A program made the translations under genes and the position numbers. A stretch of DNA of 64,000 nucleotides. Source: Hyphomicrobiales bacterium (GTDB taxonomy: Bacteria > Pseudomonadota > Alphaproteobacteria > Rhizobiales > Rhodobiaceae). The stretch is from the NCBI GenBank assembly GCA_002869065.1, contig PKTR01000001.1, forward strand, positions 1 to 64,000. The letters are read 5' to 3'. Position 1 is the first letter of the stretch; every line of letters begins with the position of its first letter. The notes beneath the pieces are model-generated. The model had not been told where the DNA came from and did not search any database. It saw only the letters and a list, made by a program, of their open reading frames with translations. Shown one piece after another: positions 8,724 to 17,853 of the stretch.

Positions 8724-11061
8724 GACCGGCATTACCAAGGCGCCGAGCGTGCCCGAAAAGATCGTTGGCGGCGTCGCCGAGGCGATGCTGCACGACAGCG
8801 CCGTCAAGCACGTCACCGGCCAGGCGATCTATATCGACGATATCCCGGTTCCGGCCGGCAGCCTGCATCTGGTCACCGGCGAGGCGGAGATCGCCCGCGG
8901 GCGCGTCGTCTCGATGGACCTCGATGCGGTACGCGCCGCCCCTGGCGTTGTTCTTGTCCTGACGGCGGCCGATATCCCCGGCCACAACGATGTCAGCCCG
9001 ACCCATTCCGACGACGATCCGGTCCTGTCGGAAGGGGAGATCACCTTTCACGGCCAGCCGTTGTTCGCCGTTGCCGCGACCAGCGAAGCGGCGGCTCGTG
9101 CCGCGACGAAGCTCGCCCGGATCACGGTTGAGGAAGAGTCGCCGGTGATCACCATCGCCGATGCTCGCAAGGCCGGCGAGAAGGTCAGCCCGGACTATGC
9201 TTTCGGCACAGGCGATGTCGATGCCGCGCTCGCTGCCGCGCCGCGCCGCCTGTCCGGCTCGATGGAAATCGGCGGGCAGGAGCATTTCTATCTCGAAGGC
9301 CACATCTCGCTCGTCGTGCCGATGGAGGATGGCGACGTCGTGGTCCATTGCTCGACCCAGCACCCGTCCGAGGTTCAGCACAATGTCGCCAACGTGCTCG
9401 GCCGCCCGGCGAGCGCCGTCACGGTCGAGGTGCGCCGCATGGGTGGCGGCTTCGGCGGCAAGGAAAGCCAGGCGACGCAATGGGCCGCGCTTGCCGCGAT
9501 CGCCGCGATCCGCACCGGAAAGCCGGTGAAATGCCGCCTCGACCGCGATGACGACATGCGATTGACAGGCAAGCGGCACGACTTCGTTGCCGACTGGGAG
9601 GTCGGCTTCGACGACAGCGGCCGCATCCTTGCGCTCGACGCGATGCTCGCCGCCCGCTGCGGCGTGTCGAAGGACCTGTCGGACGCCATCGTCGACCGCG
9701 CGATGTTCCACATCGACAACACCTATCACCTGCCGGCGTCGCGCATCCGCACCGAACGGCTGCGCACCAACACGGTGTCGGCGACGGCGTTTCGCGGATT
9801 TGGCGGTCCGCAGGGCATGCTGGTCGGCGAGCGCATCGTCGAGGCGGTGGCACGCGCCTGCGGCCTCGATCCGCTTGACGTGCGGCAGAAGAATTTCTAC
9901 GGCGCCGGGACCGGCGCGGAAACGCCTTACGGCCAGAAGGTCGAGGATTTCGTCGCCGACCAGCTTGTCACCGAACTGGCCGAAAGCGCCAGATACCGCG
10001 AGCGCCGCGCCGAAATCGAGCGCTTCAACGCGTCGAGCCCGGTGCTCAAGCGCGGCATCGCGCTGACCCCGATCAAGTTCGGCATTTCCTTCACCACGAG
10101 CTTCCTCAATCAGGCCGGCGCGCTGGTGCACGTCTATCGCGATGGCAGCATCATGCTGAACCACGGCGGCACCGAGATGGGGCAGGGCCTGTTCATGAAG
10201 GTCGCCCAGGTGGTCGCCAACGTGTTCCAGGTCGACGTGGGTACGGTCAAGATCACCGCCACCTCGACCGCCAAGGTGCCGAACACCTCGGCGACCGCGG
10301 CCTCGTCGGGCTCCGACCTAAACGGCATGGCGGCGTTCAATGCGGCGACCGCGATCAGGGAACGCCTCGTCGCCTTCCTCGCCGAGACATACAAGGTCGG
10401 CGCCGACGACATCGAGTCCCTTCCGAACCACGTCCGCGTCGGCAATACGGTGAAGACCTTCGCCGAAGCCGTCAACGAGGCCTATCTCGGCCGCATCCAC
10501 CTGTCGTCGGCCGGCTATTATCGCACGCCGAAGATCGGCTTCGACCGCGCCAGCGGCAAGGGCCATCCCTTCTACTATTTCGCCTATGGCGCGGCGCTGT
10601 CCGAGGTCGCCATCGACACGCTGACCGGCGAAAGCCGGGTACTCGCCGTCGACATCCTTCACGACGTCGGCGCCTCGCTCAATCCGGCGCTCGATATCGG
10701 TCAGATTGAGGGCGGTTTCATCCAGGGCATGGGCTGGCTGACGGCGGAAGAACTGTGGTGGGACGACAAGGGCCGGCTGCGCACCCACGCGCCGTCGACC
10801 TACAAGGTGCCGACCTGCGGCGACCGGCCGGAGCATCTCTCCGTGCGCCTGTGGGAGAAGGGGCGCAATGTCGAGCCGACCATCTACCGTTCGAAAGCCG
10901 TCGGCGAACCGCCGCTGATGCTGGCGATCTCGGTGCATGCGGCGATCACCGATGCGCTGGCGAGCCTCGCGCCGGACGGCGAGTTACCCGCGCTCGATGC
11001 ACCGGCGACGCCCGAACGCATCCTGATGATGGCTGAAAAACTGAAGGCGAACGCGGGCTGA
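8716..11061 (+). CDS. xdhB: Xanthine dehydrogenase molybdenum subunit
   Basis: This subunit oxidises hypoxanthine and xanthine to urate at the molybdopterin site. At 781 residues it has the normal family length. The Mo-cofactor motif GGGFGGKE is at 243-250, and the FRGFGGPQG and GTEMGQG segments are present. Near the C-terminus, GEPPLML carries the catalytic glutamate of the xanthine oxidase family. GGGGAGG lies six bases before the chosen ATG, inside the end of xdhA. The stop shares a base with the xdhC start. Together with XdhA it forms the cytoplasmic alpha2beta2-type bacterial enzyme. Confidence 0.96.
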   Translation: MSETGITKAPSVPEKIVGGVAEAMLHDSAVKHVTGQAIYIDDIPVPAGSLHLVTGEAEIARGRVVSMDLDAVRAAPGVVLVLTAADIPGHNDVSPTHSDDDPVLSEGEITFHGQPLFAVAATSEAAARAATKLARITVEEESPVITIADARKAGEKVSPDYAFGTGDVDAALAAAPRRLSGSMEIGGQEHFYLEGHISLVVPMEDGDVVVHCSTQHPSEVQHNVANVLGRPASAVTVEVRRMGGGFGGKESQATQWAALAAIAAIRTGKPVKCRLDRDDDMRLTGKRHDFVADWEVGFDDSGRILALDAMLAARCGVSKDLSDAIVDRAMFHIDNTYHLPASRIRTERLRTNTVSATAFRGFGGPQGMLVGERIVEAVARACGLDPLDVRQKNFYGAGTGAETPYGQKVEDFVADQLVTELAESARYRERRAEIERFNASSPVLKRGIALTPIKFGISFTTSFLNQAGALVHVYRDGSIMLNHGGTEMGQGLFMKVAQVVANVFQVDVGTVKITATSTAKVPNTSATAASSGSDLNGMAAFNAATAIRERLVAFLAETYKVGADDIESLPNHVRVGNTVKTFAEAVNEAYLGRIHLSSAGYYRTPKIGFDRASGKGHPFYYFAYGAALSEVAIDTLTGESRVLAVDILHDVGASLNPALDIGQIEGGFIQGMGWLTAEELWWDDKGRLRTHAPSTYKVPTCGDRPEHLSVRLWEKGRNVEPTIYRSKAVGEPPLMLAISVHAAITDALASLAPDGELPALDAPATPERILMMAEKLKANAG

Positions 11062-12065
11062 TGGCCCCGTCGGCCGCCAATGCTGCAACCGGCTCGGCCG
11101 GGCTCGGTCCGGTCGACTGGATCGGGCTTGCGCGTGATGCTGCCGCCAACGGCCGGCGCGCGGTGCTGGCGCTGATCGTCGATGCGGCGGGGTCCGCCCC
11201 GCGCGGCGAGGGGACATGGCTGCTGGTTGACGCCGATACCACTTACGGCACGCTCGGCGGTGGCGAACTGGAGCGCATCGCGACGCTCGAGGCCCGCGCC
11301 ATGATCGCTGGTGAGCGTCCATGGACACGCGGCCTGTCCCGCCGTGCGCTCGGTCCCGATCTTGGCCAGTGCTGCGGCGGTGCGGTCGTCTATCTCGCCG
11401 AGCCGATCGATTCCACGTCAATGACGTGGCTCGATCCGTTGATGCACAGCATGGCCGACGCCGGCGACGCAGCGATCCGCTTCGCTCTCTCGGACGCGGG
11501 CGTTCCGCCGACAATTCTGGATACGGCGGCTCCAGCCCAAACCCGCATCAAGAAGGGCCAGACGCCGGACGAGATCACGCTCGCGCTGCACGATCCGCGC
11601 CCGCATCTGGTGATCTGCGGTGCCGGCCATGTCGGACGTACACTCGCAGCCTTCGCGACCTCGTTGCCGCTCAGAACCCACGTCGTTGATGACCGGCCCG
11701 AGGCGCTGGCGCTGATCGAGCCCAGTGCCAATTTGACCCCCGTTCTGGCAGACGACCCTGCTGCCTATGTCGCCGGGCTCGCCACGGTCGATGCGGCATT
11801 CGTCATGAGCTACAGCCACGACCTCGATTTCGCGCTGGTGCGCGCGCTGATCGCCCGTGCCGATACCCGCTATGTCGGCATGATAGGGTCGGCCTCGAAG
11901 GCGGCGCGGGCGTTGAAGCAACTGGATGCCGCCGGTCTCGGCGAACGGGCGCGAGGGCGCTTCGTTTCGCCGATCGGCGCGGAGGGCCCGCCCGGCAAGG
12001 AGCCGGGTATCATCGCGCTCGGCGCGCTGTCGGAAGTATTGAGGATCTTGCGGCCTGACGGTTGA
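11061..12065 (+). CDS. xdhC: Xanthine dehydrogenase accessory protein
   Basis: XdhC binds molybdenum cofactor, presents it for sulfuration and inserts it into XdhB. The N-terminal XdhC/CoxI domain contains GTLGGGELE and LGPDLGQCCGG (Cys104/Cys105, the region tied to cofactor binding in this family). The C-terminal part is a Rossmann domain starting near HLVICGAGHVGRTLA. The 334-residue length is normal. The start overlaps the xdhB stop (TGATG), so it is translationally coupled as in other xdhABC operons. Confidence 0.94.
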   Translation: MAPSAANAATGSAGLGPVDWIGLARDAAANGRRAVLALIVDAAGSAPRGEGTWLLVDADTTYGTLGGGELERIATLEARAMIAGERPWTRGLSRRALGPDLGQCCGGAVVYLAEPIDSTSMTWLDPLMHSMADAGDAAIRFALSDAGVPPTILDTAAPAQTRIKKGQTPDEITLALHDPRPHLVICGAGHVGRTLAAFATSLPLRTHVVDDRPEALALIEPSANLTPVLADDPAAYVAGLATVDAAFVMSYSHDLDFALVRALIARADTRYVGMIGSASKAARALKQLDAAGLGERARGRFVSPIGAEGPPGKEPGIIALGALSEVLRILRPDG

Positions 12066-12102
12066 AGCCCGCACCCCTGGATCGGAAAAGGACGGAACGG
12101 AC

Positions 12103-12585
12103 ATGACGAGCGACCAAGACAAGAATCGTTTCATGCAGGAAGCCGTGCGCCTGTCGCAGGAGATGATGGAAGACGGCAAGGGTGGTCCCTTTGGCGCCAT
12201 CATCGTCAAGGACGGCAAGATCATCGGCCGCGGTTCGAATCAGGTCACCTCGACCAACGATCCGACCGCGCATGCCGAAGTCGTCGCCATCCGAGAAGCC
12301 TGCCGGCACGAGAGCTCTTTCAGTCTTGAGGGCGCGGAAATCTATACGAGCTGCGAACCCTGTCCGATGTGCCTGTCGGCGATTTACTGGGCGCGGCTCG
12401 ACGCGGTCTATTTCGCCAACAACCGCCACGAGGCGGCGGCCATCGGCTTCGACGACGCGCACATCTACAGCGAGATCGCCAAGGAACTCGACCGCCGAGA
12501 AATTCCGATGGTCAATCTCGACCTGCCGGAAGCCAAAGAGGCCTTCCAGGCGTGGGCCGAGAAAGACGACAAGACGCCGTACTGA
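12103..12585 (+). CDS. guaD: Guanine deaminase / nucleoside deaminase (CMP/dCMP deaminase fold)
   Basis: This is a zinc-dependent cytidine-deaminase-fold enzyme with HAE at residues 57-59 (zinc ligand and catalytic Glu) and PCPMC with ligands Cys87 and Cys90. The length of 160 residues and the block FDDAHIYSEIAKEL match Bacillus-type GuaD guanine deaminases rather than the tRNA deaminase TadA. Its position 38 bases after xdhC fits well, because it would turn guanine into xanthine, the substrate of XdhAB. Substrate choice within this family (guanine or another purine/nucleoside) cannot be settled by eye. Confidence 0.85.
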   Translation: MTSDQDKNRFMQEAVRLSQEMMEDGKGGPFGAIIVKDGKIIGRGSNQVTSTNDPTAHAEVVAIREACRHESSFSLEGAEIYTSCEPCPMCLSAIYWARLDAVYFANNRHEAAAIGFDDAHIYSEIAKELDRREIPMVNLDLPEAKEAFQAWAEKDDKTPY

Positions 12586-12610
12586 TCAGTCAGTCGGTAG
12601 GTCGACCGGA

Positions 12611-12970
12611 TTACGGGCAGACGCCGCCGAAACGGCCGAGATAGCGCCCGGACACCCAGCCTTGCGGTGAGGGCTGCCCCCAATAGGGATCCTGGCAGAC
12701 GCCGCTCATGCAGGTGACATGGTACCAGTTGCCGCGCCGGTCGAAGACCGAAACCAGATCGCCGTTGTAGAGCTCGCCGATCTGACGATACTTGGAACTC
12801 GGGCCATTGCGCACGGCAAGGAAGCCCGTTCCCGCATAGTGATCGTAGAAATCGAGCGAGCGCACCCCGACGACCCGCGCCTCGCAGTCGCCGGCGGTGG
12901 CGGGCGTGAGCATGGCAGCGCTGGCGGCAGCGGCTGCCGCGGCAATTGAAATGATCGTTTTCCAGGACAT
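12611..12970 (-). CDS. Secreted SH3-domain protein
   Basis: A 119-residue protein with an Ala-rich signal peptide (cleavage near TATAG) and one bacterial SH3-like domain: FLAVRNGPSSKYRQIGEL and NGDLVSVFDRRGNWYHV are the classic variant-SH3 pattern. Cysteines in DCEARV, CMSGVC and at the C-terminal CP may form disulfides in the periplasm. GGAGG lies five bases upstream of the ATG. Such proteins usually bind peptidoglycan or partner proteins; the exact role is unknown. It is convergent with guaD. Confidence 0.85.
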   Translation of the reverse strand: MSWKTIISIAAAAAAASAAMLTPATAGDCEARVVGVRSLDFYDHYAGTGFLAVRNGPSSKYRQIGELYNGDLVSVFDRRGNWYHVTCMSGVCQDPYWGQPSPQGWVSGRYLGRFGGVCP

Positions 12971-13098
12971 GGTCGCCTCCTTGAAAAGGCGTTGCGTATC
13001 ACGGAGGCAATCATATCCGGTTCGCCGGAGCGGGCCATGACGTGCGTCACACAATGGTGTGATGCGGTTCATCGAGGGACTGTCGGGGGTGTTGGCGT

Positions 13099-14304
13099 CT
13101 ATTCGTGGCGCAGCGCGTCGATCGGGTTCATGCGCGCCGCCCGCCGTGCCGGGAAATAGCCGAACACGACGCCGATGAAGGCGGAAAATCCGAACGAGGC
13201 GACGACGATCGAATAGTCGACCACATAGGGGATCTTGAGCACTAGCGAGGCGACATAGGCAAGCCCAAGCCCCAGACTGATGCCGATCAGGCCGCCGAGC
13301 AGCGACAGCACAACGGCCTCGATGAGGAACTGGAACAGCACCTGGTTTTCCAGTGCGCCGATGGCGAGCCGAATGCCGATTTCGCGGGTCCGCTCCGTCA
13401 CTGAAACGAGCATGATGTTCATGATGCCGATGCCGCCGACCAGGAGGCTGACGGCGGCGACCGCGCCGAGCAGCCCCGTCATCAGCGATGTGGTGCCGGT
13501 CATCGTCTCGGCGAGCTGCTTGGTGTCGCGGACGGTGAAATTGTCGTCCATGCCCGTGCCGATCTTGCGTCGTTCGCGCAACAGCCGTTCGGTGTCGGCC
13601 TGCAGCGCCGCGGTCTCGGTATCGTCTTCGGCGGAAATGAGAATGCGCGCGACGTCGCTGTTGCCGGTGATGCGCCGCTGCAGGGTGCGGAGCGGCATCA
13701 ACACGATGTCGTCCTGGTCGGTGCCGAAGCTCGATTGGCCCTTGGCTTCCAGGAGGCCGATGATCTCGCACGAGACGTTGCCGACGCGGAAACGCTCGCC
13801 GATCGGATCGATGCCGCCGAACAGCTCCTCGCGGATCGTGTCGCCGATGATGCAGACGGCGCGCCCGCTACGCAGTTCGCCATCGAGGAATTGCCGGCCG
13901 GCAGTCAGCGACCAGGCCTGTGTGATCAGATAGTCGTTGTCGGTCCCCGACACGGTGGTCTTGTGGCTCTCCGAGCCGAAGACGACGGTCGATGAGGATT
14001 GGGCAAGGCCCGTCACCGCTTTCACGCCGGTCAACTGCTCGCGCATGATATCGACATCGCGCGAGTTGAACGACGGTGCGCTGGTTGCCGCGCGTCCCGG
14101 ACCGCCCTGACCGGGATGTACGAACAACAGGTTCGAGCCGAGCCGGCCGATCTGGTCCTGGACCTTCACCGTGGTGCCGTTGCCGATGGTGACCATCGCA
14201 ATGACCGCGCCGACGCCGATGACGATGCCGAGGATGGTCAGGAATGAGCGCAGCGCGTTGCGCCGGATCGCCTGCAGGGCGAGCTTCAGCGTTTCATACA
14301 GCAT
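13099..14304 (-). CDS. MacB-like FtsX-family ABC permease
   Basis: The protein begins at the ATG giving [16 protein letters not shown], which overlaps the ATPase gene upstream by eleven bases. The first membrane helix (about residues 20-45) is followed by a large periplasmic MacB-type domain (about 50-270) and three C-terminal helices of the FtsX domain, with GGIGIMNIMLVSVTERTREI marking its start. Here the ATPase is a separate protein, unlike E. coli MacB. With the HlyD protein and ATPase it forms a tripartite-style exporter or mechanotransmitter for a substrate I cannot name. Confidence 0.9.
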   Translation of the reverse strand: MLYETLKLALQAIRRNALRSFLTILGIVIGVGAVIAMVTIGNGTTVKVQDQIGRLGSNLLFVHPGQGGPGRAATSAPSFNSRDVDIMREQLTGVKAVTGLAQSSSTVVFGSESHKTTVSGTDNDYLITQAWSLTAGRQFLDGELRSGRAVCIIGDTIREELFGGIDPIGERFRVGNVSCEIIGLLEAKGQSSFGTDQDDIVLMPLRTLQRRITGNSDVARILISAEDDTETAALQADTERLLRERRKIGTGMDDNFTVRDTKQLAETMTGTTSLMTGLLGAVAAVSLLVGGIGIMNIMLVSVTERTREIGIRLAIGALENQVLFQFLIEAVVLSLLGGLIGISLGLGLAYVASLVLKIPYVVDYSIVVASFGFSAFIGVVFGYFPARRAARMNPIDALRHE

Positions 14305-15049
14305 CGGCGTGCCTCGCATTCTGCTCGTCGCTGGCGATCTTGCCGTCGACGAAGCGAATGATCCGCTTGGCGTGTTCGGCAATGTCCATTTCGTGGGTCA
14401 CCATGGCGATGGTGATGCCCTGATCGCGGTTGAGGCTCGTCAGCAACTCAATGATTTCGCTGCTGGTGCGTGTGTCGAGGTTGCCGGTCGGTTCGTCGGC
14501 GAGAAGAACGGCCGGTTCGGTGACGATGGCGCGCGCGATCGCGACCCGTTGCTGCTGACCGCCCGAGAGCTCGGCGGAGGTGTGGTGCTCGCGGCCCTCA
14601 AGGTCGACCTTGGCAAGCGCCTGCATGGCCAGTTGGCGGCGCTCGCGGCCACCCATGCCGCGATAGATGAGGGGTAATTCGACATTCTCCACCGCCGAGG
14701 TGCGTGACAGGAGGTTGAAGCCCTGGAACACGAAGCCGAGGAAGTGCCGCCGCAGCAGGGCCCGTTCGTCATGGCCGAGCGCTCCGGCCGAAATGCCGGA
14801 AAAAAGGTATTCCCCGGACGTCGGCACGTCGAGGCAGCCGATGATGTTCATAGCCGTCGACTTGCCGGAGCCTGACGGCCCCATGATGGCGACGAACTCG
14901 CCCTGTTCGATGATCAGATCGACGCCGGCGAGCGCGTGCACGGCAGCCTCGCCCGAGCCATAGGTCTTTCTGACATCCTTCAGCTGGATCAGCGGTGCGG
15001 AACCGCCTCCGTCGCTGGATATGTCGGCGTCGTTCGACATGACGGTCAC
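14294..15049 (-). CDS. MacB/LolD-type ABC ATPase
   Basis: A LolD/MacB-class ATPase with Walker [11 protein letters not shown]-loop in [10 protein letters not shown], signature LSGGQQQR, and Walker [13 protein letters not shown] followed by THEMD. The block with FVFQGFNLL and NVELPLIY is diagnostic of this class, which works with FtsX-type permeases. The GTG start overlaps the stop of the HlyD gene (GTGA); the ATG nine bases further in is an equally good start. Its 3' end overlaps the permease gene. Confidence 0.92.
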   Translation of the reverse strand: MTVMSNDADISSDGGGSAPLIQLKDVRKTYGSGEAAVHALAGVDLIIEQGEFVAIMGPSGSGKSTAMNIIGCLDVPTSGEYLFSGISAGALGHDERALLRRHFLGFVFQGFNLLSRTSAVENVELPLIYRGMGGRERRQLAMQALAKVDLEGREHHTSAELSGGQQQRVAIARAIVTEPAVLLADEPTGNLDTRTSSEIIELLTSLNRDQGITIAMVTHEMDIAEHAKRIIRFVDGKIASDEQNARHADAV

Positions 15050-16329
15050 TTCTTGGCGGTTCGCTGGCTGGTGATGACGCGGTCGCCTTCGGTCAGTTCG
15101 CCGCCGACGATTTCGGTGCGCCGTCCGTCGGATGCGCCGACCTCGACCGGCACTGATTCCGGCGCCCCATCACGCAGCACCCAGACTTTGCGCCCGGTTC
15201 CATCCGGTTCGGTCTCCTGCTTGCTGGCGCGGCGGAAGCGCGGTGGCCCGGGAAGCATGCGTTCTAGGAAACTGCGGGTGTCCTTCTCCTCGGCAACGGG
15301 CGGCGCGTAGCGCAATGCCGTGTTGGGAACGAGAAGGGCGTTCTCGACTTCCTTGACCCGGATTTCGGCCGTTGCCGTCATGCCCGGGCGCAGCAGCAGT
15401 GCGGAATTGTCGATGTCGAGGATCGCCTTGTAGGTGACGACGCTCTGCACGACCTCGGAGGCGAAGTAGATCTCGCGGATCTCTGCCGGGAAACGCTGGT
15501 CGGGATAGGCATCGACATAAAAGGTGGCCTTCTGGCCGACGGACACCCGGCCGACATCGGCCTCGTCCACGTCGACCTGCAGTTCCATCTTGGTCAGGTC
15601 TTCGGCGATCGAGAACAGCACCGGGGCCGACAGCGACGCGGCGATGGTCTGGCCCGGGTCGACGCTGCGTTCGAGGATCACGCCCTTGATCGGCGAATAG
15701 ATCTTCGACTTGGCCAGATTGGTCTCGTCGAGTTCGAGGCTGGCTTTTGCGATCCCGACATCGGCTTCAGCACTTTTAACCGCGACCACGGCGCGCTCAT
15801 AGGCGGCCTTGGCGGTGTCGAGATCCTGCTCCGTTCCGACCTTGCGTTCGCTCAATCCCCGTTTACGCGCGTATTCCCGTTCTTTCTCGATGAGCGTGAC
15901 CTTGGCGTCCGCGACTTTTGCTTCGGCGGCGGCGAGCTTCGCGCGTGAACTGTCGACGGAGGCCTGCAGCTTTTCCGTCGTCAGTTCAGCGAGCAGTTCA
16001 CCCTGGGCGACGACCGAGTTGTAGTCGACATGCACCGCCTTCACCGTGCCCGACAATTCGCTTGAGACGTCCACCTGGTTGGTCGGTTCGACCGAGCCGG
16101 TCGCGGTCACCAACACCGTCATGTTTCCGCTTGTCACCGGGCTGGTGACATAAGTGACCGCACTTTCCTTGCCGCTGTACATCCAGTAGGCGGCGCCGGC
16201 GCCGCCCAGGACGATCAGGATCAGCAGCCAGCGCAGGATCCGGCGGAATATCCCGCGACCGGGCTTGCCGCCGCTCGGCAGCACCGCTTCGATCTCGGAT
16301 TTCAAAGCGTCAGTGTTTTCTGCAGTCAT
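15046..16329 (-). CDS. MacA-like HlyD-family adaptor protein
   Basis: This is a periplasmic adaptor anchored by one N-terminal membrane helix (about residues 30-50 from the chosen ATG). In order it has a lipoyl half (VTSGNMTVLVTATGSVEP), a helical hairpin (about 105-190), the second lipoyl half (AKSKIYSPIKGVILERSVD) and barrel domains ending near GDRVITSQ. It heads the adaptor-ATPase-permease operon. Neither candidate start (16329 or 16365) has a strong ribosome site; 16329 leaves a compact cytoplasmic tail before the anchor. The roughly 290 bases before the next gene upstream hold only an AT-rich patch and no gene. Confidence 0.88.
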   Translation of the reverse strand: MTAENTDALKSEIEAVLPSGGKPGRGIFRRILRWLLILIVLGGAGAAYWMYSGKESAVTYVTSPVTSGNMTVLVTATGSVEPTNQVDVSSELSGTVKAVHVDYNSVVAQGELLAELTTEKLQASVDSSRAKLAAAEAKVADAKVTLIEKEREYARKRGLSERKVGTEQDLDTAKAAYERAVVAVKSAEADVGIAKASLELDETNLAKSKIYSPIKGVILERSVDPGQTIAASLSAPVLFSIAEDLTKMELQVDVDEADVGRVSVGQKATFYVDAYPDQRFPAEIREIYFASEVVQSVVTYKAILDIDNSALLLRPGMTATAEIRVKEVENALLVPNTALRYAPPVAEEKDTRSFLERMLPGPPRFRRASKQETEPDGTGRKVWVLRDGAPESVPVEVGASDGRRTEIVGGELTEGDRVITSQRTAKK

Positions 16330-16618
16330 CGTGGTTGCCGATCTGTGCACGGACCGAATGGTCATCTGGCGGGCGCGGACCTGGCTGGCGGATCGTCCAC
16401 CAAGCTGAAAATGGGCAATGGAAGTTTGCCACATTCACAACCCGTCTGGTGGACCGATTCATTTCCTCGGCCCTTACATAGAGATAGGCGTGGGAGGACG
16501 CCTTCACCAGCGACATATTATCCCGCCAAAGCGCCCAGCCGAATTAAATTTATGTAATGCTTTCAAATGTATTCACGTGTTTCTGGCGTTCGCGGAAACC
16601 CGCGACGCCGTCGGGCGG

Positions 16619-17848
16619 CTAACGTGCCGCACCGTTCGATGGCTCGCCGTCACGAATTTCGACTTCCTTGCCCGATGCGATCTGGTCGTTCGGGTGCAGG
16701 ATCACCGTGTCGCCTTCGGCAAGCCCGTCGACGACTTGCGCGACGGTCAGGTTCCGCTCGCCAAGTGTCACCGTACGCTGAACCGCCTTGCCATCCTCGA
16801 CCCGGAACACCGCCCAGTCCGTTCCGTCCCGGAACAGCGCCGCAAGCGGTACCGTCACGGCGTCCGGCTGTTCCCAGACGACAATGTGCACGACCACCCG
16901 ATAGCTGTGGCCGAGCGTGCCCCATTCCTCACGCGGGGTGACGATGTCGAGCACGGTCTTGACCCGCTGTTCCTCGATACCGAGTGCCGAAACCTTGGTG
17001 AAGCCGGCCGGCTCGATCCGCTTCACGCGTGCCTCGATATCGCTGTCGCCGCCCCAGCCGTCGATGCGGGCCACGGCGCCGACCTTCACCCGCACCGCGT
17101 CTCGCGACAGCAGGTCGACGACGACTTCCAGATTGCCCGGGTCCCCGATCTCGAGAAGCTGTGTGCCGGCCTGCACGACCTGCTCGCTTTCGACGTTGAT
17201 CGACAGCACTCGCCCGTCGACCGGCGCCGAGACCTGAACGCAGCAGGCCGCCGAGCGCGTGTTGGTATCGCCCGGCTGGATCAGCTTGGCCTTGGCGCTC
17301 TCCAGCTCGCTCTTGCGCACATCGAGTGTCGCGCGGGCACTTGCCAGTGTCGCCTCGGCGGTCTCCACGTCGAGCCGGGCCTTTTCCAGCGCGCGTGCCG
17401 AAATCGTTTCGCGGGAAGCAAGCTCGCGGGCGCGGATCAGGTCGGAACGGGCGAATGCGAGATTGGCCTGCGCCTGCTGCACATTGGCGTCGGCGAGCTT
17501 GACCGCGGCATCGGCGGCGTTGATCGCGGCCTGTGCCATGCGCTCGGAGCGGGCGTCGAGGAAGGTCGGGTCGGTTGGTTCGAGCACCGCGACCAGCGTC
17601 TCATTCGCCTTGACCGTATCGCCGACCGTGCGCGGCGAGCGCATCACCTTGCCGGTGATCGGCGCGGAGACCGAATAGACGTCGCGGATGCGGGTCACGC
17701 CCTCGTCCTCGACCACCACCGTCATCGCCGCGCGCGAAATGGTGGCCACGTCGACGGCGACCGGACGCGGCCATAGTGCCCACGTCGTGGCAGCGGCGAT
17801 GGCCGCGAACAGGAGCAGCGTCAGAAGTCTGCGCCACAGGGTTTTCAT
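16619..17848 (-). CDS. HlyD-family adaptor (second exporter)
   Basis: A 409-residue adaptor with an N-terminal membrane anchor (about residues 8-27), a lipoyl half around SAPITGKVMRSPRTVGDTVKANE, a long helical hairpin (about 95-205), the second lipoyl half (VQVSAPVDGRVLSINVESEQV) and a C-terminal barrel. An unusual feature is the pair Cys205-Cys206 (approximate positions) just before the second lipoyl half. The ribosome site overlaps the permease stop five bases upstream, so it is the last gene of an ATPase-permease-adaptor operon. That order is the reverse of the neighbouring MacA-type operon. Confidence 0.88.
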   Translation of the reverse strand: MKTLWRRLLTLLLFAAIAAATTWALWPRPVAVDVATISRAAMTVVVEDEGVTRIRDVYSVSAPITGKVMRSPRTVGDTVKANETLVAVLEPTDPTFLDARSERMAQAAINAADAAVKLADANVQQAQANLAFARSDLIRARELASRETISARALEKARLDVETAEATLASARATLDVRKSELESAKAKLIQPGDTNTRSAACCVQVSAPVDGRVLSINVESEQVVQAGTQLLEIGDPGNLEVVVDLLSRDAVRVKVGAVARIDGWGGDSDIEARVKRIEPAGFTKVSALGIEEQRVKTVLDIVTPREEWGTLGHSYRVVVHIVVWEQPDAVTVPLAALFRDGTDWAVFRVEDGKAVQRTVTLGERNLTVAQVVDGLAEGDTVILHPNDQIASGKEVEIRDGEPSNGAAR

Positions 17849-17853
17849 GCCGG